Source: Carnegiea gigantea (lineage: Eukaryota; Streptophyta; Magnoliopsida; Caryophyllales; Cactaceae). Taken from it: a stretch of 64,000 bases of DNA. The notes beneath the pieces are model-generated. The model saw only the letters and a program-made list of their open reading frames with translations, had not been told where the DNA came from and made no database searches. The position numbers and the translations under genes are program-made. Positions 24,292 to 34,851 of this stretch are shown piece after piece; within the stretch, counting starts at the first letter, position 1; every line of letters begins with the position of its first letter. The stretch lies in assembly GCA_029747015.1 (NCBI GenBank), contig JAKOGI010000541.1, positions 167,177 to 231,176 of the forward strand, read 5' to 3'.

Positions 24292-24911
24292 TTCACTGAG
24301 CATCTGGTAGCTATTCCCCTTATCTTTTTCCCTTTTCTCCAGGATTTGGTTGTGACAGCTAGAGTCTGGACTATGCAAGTTGAACTAGAGACTTCTTATG
24401 CTTCGGAAAGATGTGAAGGGCTTATGCAACGTAGATTTATGAGTTTATTGGCGTTGTGCAATGTATTCATAAGTATGCTAGCCTTGTAAGTTAATTATGT
24501 TGGTTCATATATAATATATTAAGTAATAGTTACTCTGAATGGCTGTGCGCGCCAACCATCTATGTGATCGGTCATTTGCTTAGCAGTTTTGCTTATTATG
24601 GGATGTAAACCCCAATGCTTCGGATGTGTGATCCATTAAGCTGTATCTTTATTTTTCTTCTATTTATTGAACTTTGTTCTTGGTATACTTTGGGTATGTG
24701 GCCCATAGAGTTGTGATATCCGGCATGTAACCGTTGAGTTTTGAATATGTGTTTATGCGTTTATCGAATGCAGGAACCTATTATAAGATTAGAAGCCTGG
24801 TCTTAGCCCATCTTTTAGGTGGAACTCTGTCCATTTCGCCCCAAAATTTAAGTATGATATAAAGCAATCGTTAACAGTACTAAACCTAGGGGTTATGGGT
24901 GTTACAGGTCC

Positions 24912-25800
24912 ACTACTCAAGAAGAAGTTAGGATGTTTTCTCCACCCTAGGCTATAATAAGGGGAGAACGGGTCGTTCTTGGATTTTTTGTAGGCCATAC
25001 TCACTTGCCCCTATCCAGTAGATAATTGGTGAGCAAAATAAGGGCATGAACTTAGTGTATGATCTAAGGCATGATAGTGAGGACATGACACTATAGAAGT
25101 ATGAGAAGTTTAAGGTTGCTGAATAGATTAGCCCTTCAACTTGTTCCCCTAGGTGACTCACATCAAAAACAGAATAAATTCCACCCCTAACAAACAGAGA
25201 ACTTAGACTATCATCCCTAGCGATTTTCCACTACATAGCATTCTCAACTAAATCCTCTAGAAATTCCTAAGCAATAGTGGCACTCTTAGAAAGAAAGCCA
25301 CCTGACACATGAATTCTAACATAGTTCTAGGTTAGTCAAGTCCTTCATAAACAATTTGACAAACATGCACTTGGTCTAACCCATGGTGAGGACACTAGAG
25401 TAGTAAATTCTTAAACCTATCTAAGTATTTCCAAAATGATTCTCTTTCTATTTGAACAAAATGATTGATTGCATTCCTTAGCTTTACAATCTTAGCATCA
25501 GGAAAATAGTTTCTTAAGAGCCACTTAACAAAGTCATTCCAAGTACAAAAAGAATTAGCAGCCAAGCTATGCATCCATCTTTTAGCAAAACTTTTTAACC
25601 AAAAGGAATTAATTTCATCCTCACCACATCAACAAATATGTTAGGGAAATGTATTATGGAAAACATTTCTTCAAATCACCTAAAAAACAAGTATGCATCC
25701 TCTAAACCAGCGAATTTAAAGAAGATTTGAGCATAATGAAGCCTTAATTCAAAGGTCGCATTAGGTCCCAGGTTAATTAAAACATGATGATAAAGTGGTC
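24912..25800 (-). pseudogene. Athila-like gag (retrotransposon gag domain), many stops
   Basis: Translating 25800 to 24912 gives a gag core. It has RMKLIPFWLKSFAKRWMHSL (about 25620-25560), TWNDFVKWLLRNYFPD, KLRNAINHFVQIERESFW, CPHHGLDQVHVCQIVYEGLD and, near the end, YKKSKNDPFSPYYSLGWRKHP (25000-24940). These blocks are standard for plant Athila/Tat gag. Several stops and small frame changes separate them. The gene is cut at 24911 by LARD-B and continues at 7980. Upstream (25800-26470, minus) is the leader and a poorly conserved N-terminus. Confidence 0.82.
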
Positions 25801-26473
25801 CTTAGAAGATGAAAAATATTACTTGAAGTCCTCTCTTGTATCATTTCTTTCAAGTCGAGTTCAGCCTTGGGTTCAAGCTCAGGTTCGGGTTCAGGTCAAT
25901 CCTGACAAGTCTTCTTCTCTTAGGGTCTCTAACCCAACAAATCATACAATGCCCATACCCTCAAAAAATATTTTTTGGTATTTTCTTTTTCTGATTTTTT
26001 TAAGAATTCTTTTACACACAAACAGAAATATAAAACCATAAAACAAAACAAAAACTAAAAATAAAATTAGACAAAAATTCAAACTCCGAATATTTAGAAA
26101 TAATAGTAGCCTTCTAAAATTCAAGTAAATCCCAAGCAATCCACTTAAGCAAATACCATGCATTATCAATATTTTTACCGTGAAAGCCCCAATACCCTAA
26201 AAGAGTTCGGGTTTCATTATTCACCCCTTCATCAACAACATCCAATATTTGCCATTTACCAATACGATAACCACATTAAGCAAGAAAGACATTTAAGCGC
26301 TTAAAATACCTCCAAAATAATTCATAGTCGAATCAGGTGAAATGGAAAATTGCCATTATTATTTCTCAAAAATTCTTATTTTTTTAGTTTTTCAATTTTT
26401 GTTTTCATTTTTTTCAAAGAAAAACAAAATGCTTAGTCAAACCTATCAGGAAAAACCCAATATTTGACGCTAG

Positions 26474-26491
26474 TCCCCGGCAACAACGTCA
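26474..26491 (-). other. Primer-binding site of the Athila-like element
   Basis: The minus strand reads TGACGTTGTTGCCGGGGA, close to the tRNA-Asp type TGGCGCCGTTGCCGGGGA. It lies six bases after the LTR end. Confidence 0.78.
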
Positions 26492-26497
26492 AAAACT

Positions 26498-27806
26498 TGA
26501 CATGGCCGCAAGCGCATGGTGGTGTTATAGCTATTCAAGGTCGATCCCACAGAGAGTAGGTGAAAGTACTAGGCTATACCCCCTCAAGATATGTTAAGCA
26601 AAATTCTAATTCAAATGGTTTCGACTCAACAATTGCAAATAAACTTTTCTAAATCAAATATAAGAAAAATGCCTAGTAATTTTCGTAGTTATGAAAGGGA
26701 ATTGAATCAAAAATGATAAACATGTACTTTTCTCTAATTGGTCAATTTTGAGGATTTGCAATCTATACAGAAATTCAGTCTATTCTTTCAAAATCAACTA
26801 AATTTGCCTGAACTAAGCAAATCTCTGGAACTAATTTGTCTTAATCCAAAGTAAATATGTTCGATTACTTAATTCGAATCATCCCAACTTGACAATCTCT
26901 CTTTCGAGACGATGCAATGATAGGTTCTAACAAGCAGTCCAATAACCAAATATCGTCTTTCAAATGTTCACTCAATTGTTTCAAGTGTGCAAGCAGATTT
27001 TAGCCACAAATCAGCTAACAATATGATAATCACTTGATAGAACAAAATTAAACCAATCATGAAAACAAGCACAATTAAATAAACTAAAACGCGATCCAAT
27101 AACAATTCCACAAACTACTAAATCCCAAGACAAAATAAAGCTACTCAAAAATGATTAAATTAAACATCTAAAATGATAAATCTAAAGAGAAGATAAGAGA
27201 AGAGAGAAAAGAAAAGGGATGCTTAGCCAAGATCGCGCTTGAACCGTTGTACAAACCCGGGGTGGAATCCTTGCAAGTTTTCACTTCAACTCTATCTCTC
27301 TCTCTCTCTCTCTCTAATCTAAAATCCTAATCTACTAGAAAAGAGGAAAATAATGGAATGGGATGGATGGGATGATTGCATTCTACTGCAGAACAGGGCT
27401 CTTTATAAGAGAGCTCGATTGATCTCAGCCACACGATAAGGAAAAATGAAGAGGCTAGTTGTTACAAGCCAGCTACATACTGTGGCATCCACCACGGGCC
27501 AACCATGGTCTGGGCTGGTTCGTCATTTGTCTATTCTTCCTCTCTTCCATGGGCATAGCAACTTAGGGCATCCATGATGAGTCAAAATACATCTAAATGA
27601 GGGTCAAATGCTCGGTAAAAATGCCTAAAATCCTGCAAAATACATCAAACAACCATACCCAAGCATAAATTAAGAATAGGAGTATAAATAATAATATAAA
27701 GCGCAATATTCTCCCAAAAAGACACAAAATAGCCCTGAAATGATATACATATTGAGCATTTACCATTATGACTCAATAATGGAATTGCAATATAGCACTC
27801 TTATCA
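26498..27806 (-). repeat. 5' LTR of the Athila-like element
   Basis: Minus strand: begins TGATAAGAGTGC and ends GGCCATGTCA (TG...CA), about 1.3 kb. A TATA box TATAAAG is at 27407-27401. A CT microsatellite lies at 27294-27315 (plus view). The LTR start is chosen by its TG terminus and resemblance to other plant gypsy LTR starts; no second LTR is available in the window to confirm it. Confidence 0.68.
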
Positions 27807-29165
27807 AACACTGAGCATCAACGATTCATGAAAACATCATAGAAATTGAGCGTCCAAAATTAATATTGCATCTCAAACAAGAAAGCAAACAATAACCAAA
27901 AGCAAAAGAAGCTTCCAAGATCTGAAACAGGAGAAATTAAACAAACATTGCAACAATTTGATATTGAATTCTAATTTTGAGCAACCCGAATGGAACAACA
28001 ATACCACAATCTCAGAAACTGGGTTCGAACAATAACTAGAACAAGGGAGGTATTGGAAACAATAACTAGAAACTCGGTTCAAACAATAGCCAATTCAAAC
28101 TGAACTGCTTGTAATTTTAATTAACAAGCTCAAAATCGAACTAAAAATTGACAAGCCAAATCCAAATTTTACAAACCTACTACTGTCTACTCTCTACTTC
28201 TCCTCCACCTATGTTAGTTGCAACTTATGGCTGAATTTAATTCCATTTCAATTAATTCGTGAATTAAATCTTCACCCCATAATCTTGTAACTGCTTGCAA
28301 TATTCCCAATTGCTGATAATTGGGGTAATGAAGTGGTTGGAATAATGAAGGTTTATGGAGTGTAATGATGGTAAAGAAAGAGAAAGGGAAGGAGATTGAG
28401 GTATGAGTGCCTATTGTGATTAATGGTGATGAATTAATGCTGAAGGAAGAAGATCAACGGCAGAGGCTGGAGGGGGGAATGAAATTCAGGTTTATGGGTG
28501 AGCAGAAGGTGGAGAGGTAAGGGGTGGGTTGGTGATCATGTACAGGCCACATACAAGTAGCAAGTGATGAGGATGAGGCTTGTTTTAGCCTCAATCACAC
28601 ACTAGAAAGACAAGAACATGCCTATATAGAAGAGTGACACAGAGAAATTAAGTGAGCCTGAGGTTGGCAGCGGCAGTGATTAGGCATGGGCTACGGGAAT
28701 TAAAATAAGGGGAGAGGAGAAGGAGTGTCTTGTGTGTTGGGCAAAGGATAAGAAGAACAGAAAAGGCCAGAGGAGGAGGATGGGAAGGGAGGAGAAGAGG
28801 CTGGCAAGTGATTGGGCCTTAAAAAAACAGACATGCCCAAAGTAAGGAAGAGGAAAGGAAGAGCTGAGGGTGAGACACTAGGGCTATTGGGCTTAGGTTT
28901 CATCTGTGCCATAGGGAGAAGATTAGACCAACTAGGCTACGCCTTTTGGACTTATTTTTTTTTTCTTTCTTTTCTTTCATCAGATCCAATTTTTTTTCTT
29001 TCAACTCCTTTAGCTAACAATTTTATCCATTCTCTTCAATCTTTTATAATTCCTACAAAATAAATAAAAATATATTAAAATTATAATTTAATTATTTATT
29101 TTGAGCATATTAGATAATAAAAGGGTATAAAATGTAATAATTTTTTTCATGGAAATCTACACTAA
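27807..29165. other. Unassigned sequence
   Basis: 1.36 kb between the Athila-like LTR and the truncated gypsy LTR. It is AT-rich at both ends, with a GA-rich plus strand at about 28340-28800. Open frames of 69-83 codons occur (for example 28700-28912 minus, rich in Pro/Ser/Leu), but none resembles a family I know. It may be older flanking DNA or an unrecognised element. Confidence 0.4.
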
Positions 29166-29620
29166 CTCCATCGATGCTTTATTTTCATTGGCTTATTTTT
29201 GTAGCTTCAAAAGGGGGTAGTAATTTTTGGGTTTATAAATTAACGTCCTTCTATCCAATTAGAGATAGACTTGATTTGAGAATTAAGGAATGCAAGCTAG
29301 AATGCTTTTCTCTTCCACAAAGAAAGTCCCTTTATTTCAAATATTTGAGTATCTGGAGGGTGATTGAGTCAATCCTTTTCATTAATTCTTTGTGTTTTGC
29401 TTTAGAGAATTAATTCATGGACTGTTAGACTTAGTGATGGATTGAGCCTTTATCTTAGTCATGTCCATCTTATTTTCATTTCTCCTATAATAAAAAATCC
29501 ATAAAAAATTTCATTATTTTTACTTTTATTATTCAAGGCCTGGCTTGGTTCAAGGTCTTGATGATTGGTGGCTATTGAAGTCTAATCATTCTTGTGATTA
29601 GGGCTATTACCTTATACTTT
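29166..29620 (+). repeat. 5' LTR (right part only) of gutted gypsy element
   Basis: It corresponds to about 31785-32219 of the 3' LTR; both share GACTTGATTTGAGAATTAAG and the CTCTTCC-CAAAGAAA block. TATAAAT lies at 29234-29240. About 600 bp of the LTR start are absent. Confidence 0.8.
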
Positions 29621-29623
29621 AAT

Positions 29624-29635
29624 TGGTATCAGAGC
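29624..29635 (+). other. Primer-binding site, tRNA-iMet type
   Basis: TGGTATCAGAGC, perfect 12-base match to the usual plant iMet site, right after the 5' LTR. Confidence 0.9.
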
Positions 29636-30039
29636 TGAAAGGTCTTACTTTTGGTTGATTTCTCTGTGAACCCTTTCTCGCACCCTATTTAAAGACTCAC
29701 ACTTTGATCTCCCCATATTTTTGTCACTCACCTTCCTTAATCAACAATTTTTAGTTAACAAAAGAACTCTAAAAATGGCTTGAATGTAATCCTTAACCCA
29801 AACATAACTTTAACTTCACAAAAAACCCAAAAACTGCCAAAAAAGAGGGTTATAATAGAAATTTGGCACTGCCTCCCAGTACCACTTGGCACTGTCATGT
29901 TAAAATCCTACACTTAAAAATTTTAACCCAGAAACTTGGCATGACCATGTCATACCAGCAAGCATGACCGTGTCATTTTCTACCACCTATTCTCTACCCC
30001 TTCCATCCTTATTCCATACAGATCATAGAAGATATCACC

Positions 30040-30720
30040 ATGCTTGAACTTCAAGCTTAAGTAAGGAAGCTTAGAGAGCAAATGACACAAGTGAACAAGG
30101 CTATGAAACCTCCTTGCTTTGATGGTATTGGTTTGGATCCTACTATCTATTTGAAATGGGTTCAATCACTTGATGATTATTTTGAGGGATAAGGATGCTC
30201 AAGTGAAGAGAGCTTCATGATAGCTACTCAAAAACTCCAATGTTATACCCAATATTAGTTTAGATGCCCTGGTAAGGAGAGTGCTCTTCAACAAAAGTCT
30301 AGAATTAAGACTTGGAGTTGACTCAAGTCCTACATAGATGTGAGATCCAGCTTAGATCAACTCTTGGAATAACAACCCTTGAAAGAGGAACACATTGTTG
30401 TTTAAGAGAGATCAATTTTCAAGAAGATGAACAGTCTACCATGGTTCAAGAAGAGGCCAATGAAGAAAATGAAATCATTTTGGATCTTGAAGAGATAGAA
30501 GTTGAATCAAATTCCATCTTGAAGGTTATCCTACCTATTGTTTCCCAAACCTTTTCTCATGCTCTCCATTGTCCCAATTTGGGAATTGAAGTCAATATCA
30601 CCAATGATGCTCTACTTTCATTTTCAATGAGCAAGTTGAGGAATGGGGCTATGTATGACATGGTTCCCATGGATGGTTGGTATCTATTTTTTTAGAAGAC
30701 CATTGAAATTTAGGCCAAGT
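30040..30720 (+). pseudogene. Ty3-gypsy gag and protease remnant
   Basis: The gag core is recognisable at about 30110-30330: PPCFDGIGLDPTIYLKWVQ, LDDYFEG, then a stop, and ALQQKSRIKTW, each near the expected spacing of FDG...W...FF and KTW motifs. After further stops the open stretch 30312-30695 carries VPMDGWYLFF, matching the conserved DVVPMDA-x-LLLG end of the gypsy aspartic protease. The catalytic DSG is not visible. Frames change at least twice, so no protein is made. Downstream 30829-31149 is open but has no clear domain; in another frame its end gives YEDLRTNPFNEGE, the pol C-terminus. Confidence 0.68.
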
Positions 30721-31160
30721 TTGTCTTTCATGAGGGATCCAACTTCCATGACCAAATTCTCACTCTCAATCTCCTAAATCCTCGTCAACCTCAAACCCAC
30801 AATAATGGAAGCTCCCTAAAGAAATCATTTGCCCTTCCAAGTCAAATGTGAAACTCACACCTTGTCGATACAAAGATTATTCGAACCCTTTCCCCGTAGA
30901 AGTAAGCCTCTAGAAGTCAAGCTTGTCCATGATACGGTAATCTCTCTTGGCATGGGTTGTGATGATTATATTGAGATTTTAAATAGTCTCATGAGTCTTG
31001 GAAGGATTGTTCATCCCACTTCCAAAGCCTTCAACAACTCTTACATGTTCAAGAAGGGTGATCCTTTTAGCACAATGAGTTTTCTAAAACTTAAGGGGTG
31101 CAACAAGTTATCAAGATTGGTATTTTGGGTTTCAAGTATGAGGATTTGAGGACAAATCCT

Positions 31161-31177
31161 TTTAACGAAGGGGAGCT
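31161..31177 (+). other. Polypurine tract of gutted gypsy element
   Basis: AACGAAGGGGAGCT precedes the inferred LTR start TGGTGCAAAG at 31178 and overlaps the pol-end relic. Confidence 0.7.
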
Positions 31178-32219
31178 TGGTGCAAAGCAAGGGCCCAAAT
31201 CATCTTTTGAAGTTGATTAGATTCATAATTCACTTCTTAGTAGTGGAGGATTATGTCAAATAAGCCTTTCAGTAGAAACTACCTAGAATTTTTAATTTTG
31301 CATGTTAACTTTAAGCTACTTTTTAAATGCTCAATAAGCTCTAAAACTAGGGTTTTAGCCATGGTTAGATAGGCGCCCCATATGTCTTTATTTTTCAACA
31401 AGCTATAGTTTCTTTCAAATTCCAAGTATTAAGTGAGTTATGGCTCTTAAACCAAGCAAGGGTCGGTGTAGGTCTAGATATGCATAGTTTTGAATACGAG
31501 ATTAATTTGGTTATCAAATGGATGATTAAGGGTTAAGATTTTATGCAATGTTAGAAGACACCTACAACAAATTTTGATTTGAATATCTTCCCCAAATTCC
31601 TCCGTGTGAGATGGTGGATGATGCCACCGATCAAGCATGAGCACAACAAAATTCCAGCCTTACATTTCGACAACTCATCACTAGCCTAGGAGCTTCTAAT
31701 TTCAATATGCTTAAATTTTTTTCTAAATATTATTAGCTACAATAGATGCTTGAATCCTATTGGTCCATTAAAACCCGATAGGTGCTTCATTTCTATTAGC
31801 TTATTTTTACAGCTTGGGAAAGGGGGTACTAATTTTTGTGGCTATAAATTATCCTCTTTGTATCCAATTAGTGGTGGACTTGATTTGAGAATTAAGGAAT
31901 GAAAGATAGAATACTTTTCTCTTCCGCAAAGAAAATCTCTCTTTTTATTTCAAATACTTGAGTATTTAGATGCTGATTGAGCCAATCCTCTATATTAATT
32001 TTTGGTGCTTTGCTTTAAAGAAATAATTAGTTGATTGTTAGGCTAAAGTGGTGGCTTGAGCCTTTATCTTAGTCATATTCATTTTCTTTTCTTTTCTTCT
32101 ATATTAAAATCCCCACAAAAATTTTCTTAATTTTTTTCTTTTGTTATTCAAGGTCTTCTTAATTGATGGTTGTTGAAGTTTAATCACTCTTGTGATTAAA
32201 GGCCTCACCTTCTACTTTA
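31178..32219 (+). repeat. 3' LTR of gutted gypsy element
   Basis: About 1.04 kb, TATAAAT at 31843-31849. Its last 440 bp match the truncated 5' LTR. The exact end (near CTACTTTA, 32212-32219) is taken from where the similarity stops; it is not a clean CA terminus. Confidence 0.72.
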
Positions 32220-33660
32220 TGATGGAATGCATCGCAGTATCGCCCGTCATCACTGATGTCCTCTATTATTAAAACAAGAAATTGAAATTAATTCACACTA
32301 ATATAAAAAACATGCAGCATATTAAGCACAATAATGAAAAATTGAAGCGACAATTAAAAATGGAGACAATGAAGTTAAATATTTGTAGAGAGCGGGGTTA
32401 TCAAAATTATATCACTCCAGATGAGACTACAAAATTTAAATAACACAAAATGAACAGGAGTGGAAAAGGTGGGCTTTGGACTAGAACCCATAGGTTGACT
32501 CACTTGATTAGTTCGGGAAACCCTGTAGGATTTCGATAGAGTGACGCGATGCAACACTTTCTCATAAGTTTATGTGTTCTTCTCTCAAATTTTAGAGCCT
32601 CTCCTCTCAACTTTTTTGGTGTGTCCCCTCTCAAATTTCAATCTCTTTTCACTCTGGGGGGGTGATTGCTTTTTACAGTGCATAAAAATAAATCGAGTGG
32701 ATTAAAAAAATGCAAAAAAGGTGAATTATCACTTAGTAAAATTAATCAAATCAGCCAAATCTTTATTTGATAAAATCTTTTCAAGGAGATGCATTTTGGA
32801 CATTGGAGAGAAAGAGCCAGGAACCTAGCCAGTTTAGGACGGGACAGCTAAAGAACACAGCCATTTTCCTGGGCAGACCGGGCATCCAACTGCCTCAAGT
32901 TCCAGATTGGGCGCTTAATTTGTGTTGGACCTACCATTTTTACACGTTTAAAGTCTATTAATAATGTTTTGGCTCTAAGACGAGATTCTACTCCTCCTAG
33001 GCCCCAAACATATAAATTGAGGCATAGGTATCATCATTGGGCTTTTTATAAAAACCGAGGTGCCATTTTTGGGTGTATACATGTGGCTAACGCATTTTGA
33101 TAGCAAATAGGGCAAGACCGTACTAATCCTTTTAAACATCTATTTTTAGGTACAAACAAAGCATTGCAATTAACATAAGATCATCCTAGTAACACTCTAG
33201 TTCTTTTTCCCAGCTACAAAACATATGCAACACTCTGGGAAAGGAAAAAATATAAATCATAAATAAGATCGTGGTTTTTTATCCTACAAATTAGAATGTA
33301 AATGGCAGCAACCTAGGAATGGCAAGAAACATAAAGAAGATCTTAACCTTCATCCAATGAACCAAAACATAAGGGGTTCAAAGCAACAACAAGATTATAA
33401 TTGTTCATTCAACGAACAACATGAGCTGTGGCTGAGTGGGAAGGCAAAAGCCTCAATGAGATTGCAGTTCTCTGTCTAACACATTAGAATATGAAGCATG
33501 ATGTGACAGACTAATAGTGCACATCTACTATTCATGGACCTTGCTTACTAAAGAAGACATAATAGTGACAGATAAGTGAAGCAAGGCCAGAAAGCAAACT
33601 ATGTGGCCTGCCCTACCTAAGATGGACACCATAAACTTTTACTCTTTTTGTTAAAGGCAC
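32220..33660. other. Unassigned sequence
   Basis: Left flank of the copia insertion. It is AT-rich, with a G run near 32656. No open frame above 64 codons and no family resemblance. Together with 37955-38708 it formed one stretch before the copia element inserted. Confidence 0.4.
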
Positions 33661-33665
33661 GAAAC

Positions 33666-34274
33666 TGTTGGGTTTCGTGGCCCAAAATCCGAGTACCGGC
33701 ATGGTGGGACCGTGCTACACAGACACGGACGTGTCAAGACGAAGGACGCCAAGTCGAAGAGGGCAGAAAAACGGCACGGGTGTGCCGTGCCATGTGGCAC
33801 TGGGTGACCGTGCCACGTGGCACGGTCGTGCCCCGTGTCTTTTCGCCGCCTCTTTCGGTAGGCGGCTAGGGTTTCTGTCCGAGGGGGATTCCTCCTGACG
33901 GCTAGGGTTCTACTCTAAAGGGGAAAACCCTACTGTTTAGACCCTATATAAAGAGAATCAAGCCTAGGATCTAAATCACTCCAGTATTCATAAATACATT
34001 GAGAGGTAGAAGTACTTTGTGAGAGATTACAAGAGAGAGGTTGTAATTCTACTCTTAGATCAAATCACTGTGGTGATTGTGATCGTGTTGTATTCTTCCT
34101 ACTCATAGTGGATTGTTTTGGTGCTGTCGCCGTCCGTGGTTTTTCCCGCATTGGGTTTTCCACGTTAAATCTCTTGTCTTCTTATTTCAGTTTCTGTTAT
34201 TCTACTTGAATTTCTGAATCTCTAACTCATCCTATCGCTTCTGCTATTGTTGTTACTCTAATATTTACCTAACA
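33666..34274 (+). repeat. Copia 5' LTR
   Basis: 609 bp, TGTTGGG to CCTAACA. TATA box TATATAAAG is at 33945-33953. Upstream, 33774-33835 is dense with GTGCC/GGCAC inverted repeats including an 18-bp palindrome. U3, R and U5 cannot be delimited without transcript data, but the TATA places the start near 33980. Confidence 0.93.
33808..33825. promoter_or_regulatory. 18-bp palindrome with a G-box core in the copia promoter
   Basis: CCGTGCCACGTGGCACGG is a perfect palindrome centred on CACGTG, about 120 bp upstream of the TATA box. CACGTG is the core bound by plant bZIP and bHLH factors. In the 3' LTR the same site reads GTGCCATGCGGCAC and the core is lost. Confidence 0.6.
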
Positions 34275-34276
34275 AG

Positions 34277-34288
34277 TGGTATCAGAGA
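34277..34288 (+). other. Copia primer-binding site
   Basis: TGGTATCAGAGA, two bases after the 5' LTR; it matches the tRNA-iMet site at 11 of 12 bases. Confidence 0.88.
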
Positions 34289-34518
34289 CAGGTTGTGCGT
34301 TCGGTTAGGCGACGAGGGTGTGACATGGTGGACCCCATGGACGAGCTTGGTGAAGTGACATGCAAGTGTTGATCGAGCGGTAATACGTGTGCTGCAGCGT
34401 GGCTCGATGGTGTGGATAAGCTCTTGATGATGGCTTGACACCTTGGTAAAGGCTTCCGCTCAAGGGGGAGCTTGTGCATTGATGTGGTGTGGAAGAGACT
34501 CATGTGTGAGGGGGAGAT

Positions 34519-34806
34519 TGTTGGGAATATCACACTATGAGTAAAGAAGTCCCACATTAGGAGTTTGAGAAGAATGGTCATGGTATATAAGTCAAGTGGG
34601 CTACTCCTCCTATTGCCAATTGGTTTTAGGATGGAACCTCACTTGGGCTTGTTGCCATGGACCTTGGTTGAAGCGGGCTCCCTCCTTGGACCTTGGTTAA
34701 ATCTCTTGTCTTTTTATTTCTGTTTTCTGTTATTCACTTGAATTCTGAATCTCTAACTCATCCTATCGCTTCCGCTATTATTGTTGCTCTAATATTATTC
34801 CTAACA
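34519..34806 (+). repeat. Internal short LTR embedded in the copia element
   Basis: Its start TGTTGGGAATAT directly follows a polypurine run GAGGGGGAGAT (34508-34518), and it ends CCTAACA at 34806. The last 110 bp (from about 34690) match the U5 end of the outer LTRs, while the upstream 170 bp are different and include GTATATAAG (34582-34590), a TATA box. No 5-bp duplication flanks it. PBS, 244 bp and PPT followed by this LTR looks like the 3' half of a TRIM-like element fused to copia pol. Confidence 0.7.
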
Positions 34807-34851
34807 ACCGAAAGTGTGTATGCTATCAGCCCCTCATCATCGTTGTAACGG

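Larger units (their letters stand above)
7986..24906 (+). mobile_element. LARD-B: non-coding gypsy-derived large retrotransposon derivative
   Basis: The 5' LTR is in two parts (7986-8264 and 13171-16317), followed by a 3.5-kb internal domain (16318-19824) and a 3' LTR (19825-24906) interrupted by two insertions. Net LTR length is about 3.4 kb on both sides. A degenerate iMet PBS follows the 5' LTR, and a PPT precedes the 3' LTR. A tiny pol relic (NFEDKILL, 19790-19813) adjoins the PPT. Flanking pentamers TGTCC (7981-7985) and GGTCC (24907-24911) match at 4 of 5. The LTR start is damaged (TA instead of TG). The internal domain has no gag or pol. Long LTRs with a conserved non-coding core define LARDs as described for barley Sukkula; the closest coding relatives by pol tail are Tekay/Del-type chromoviruses. 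Confidence 0.85.
19825..24906 (+). repeat. LARD-B 3' LTR with two insertions
   Basis: It begins TGATAG and ends GTGTTACA. Without the MITE (19855-20089 plus TAA) and the solo LTR (22901-24291 plus TTCAC) it is about 3.45 kb, matching the 5' LTR. It holds a GA microsatellite (20486-20523) inside a GC-rich island (20400-20850). The long open frame there (20353-20853) is translated microsatellite and is not called as a gene. Confidence 0.85.
1..27806 (-). mobile_element. Athila/Tat-type Ty3-gypsy retrotransposon, split into three pieces
   Basis: This is the oldest recognisable layer of the left half and reads on the minus strand. In sense order it has an LTR (27806 to 26498), a PBS-like site (26491 to 26474), a leader, gag (about 25800 to 24912), a gag fragment (7980 to 7851), and the gag tail with the protease region (949 to 1). 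The rest of pol and the 3' LTR would lie left of the window. The pieces are separated by LARD-B (7986-24906) and a hAT transposon (958-7842). That they belong together is inferred from same strand, matching gag order and the TSDs of the two intruders. The open frames are full of stops, so the element is dead. The clade call rests on the GTTGCC(G)GGGGA-type PBS and the INIPLLD motif after gag. Confidence 0.8.
29166..32219 (+). mobile_element. Gutted Ty3-gypsy element with truncated 5' LTR
   Basis: The partial 5' LTR (29166-29620) matches the end of the 3' LTR (31178-32219). A good iMet PBS lies at 29624-29635, gag and protease debris at 30040-30700, and a pol-end relic and PPT at about 31090-31177. 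Reverse transcriptase, RNase H and integrase are missing. The phrase YEDLRTNPFNEGE at the pol end is typical of plant gypsy elements of the CRM/Reina sort. No TSD can be assigned because the left end is truncated. Confidence 0.78.

Noticed and set aside
22893..24299. Reading the 1.39-kb insertion as a Mutator-like element with an 11-bp target duplication
   Set aside because: TGATGCAC...GTGCATCA ends with a 5-bp TTCAC duplication explain the same bases better; the extra matching bases come from chance overlap of LTR ends with the target.
30829..31149. 106-codon frame as a separate gene
   Set aside because: It lies within the gutted gypsy element, and its 3' end in another frame is the pol terminus; no independent start context or domain.
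33420..33480. tRNA-Leu/Ser-like phrase GTGGCTGAGTGGGAAGGC
   Set aside because: It resembles an A box only; no B box (GGTTCGAATCC type), no acceptor or anticodon stem could be formed.
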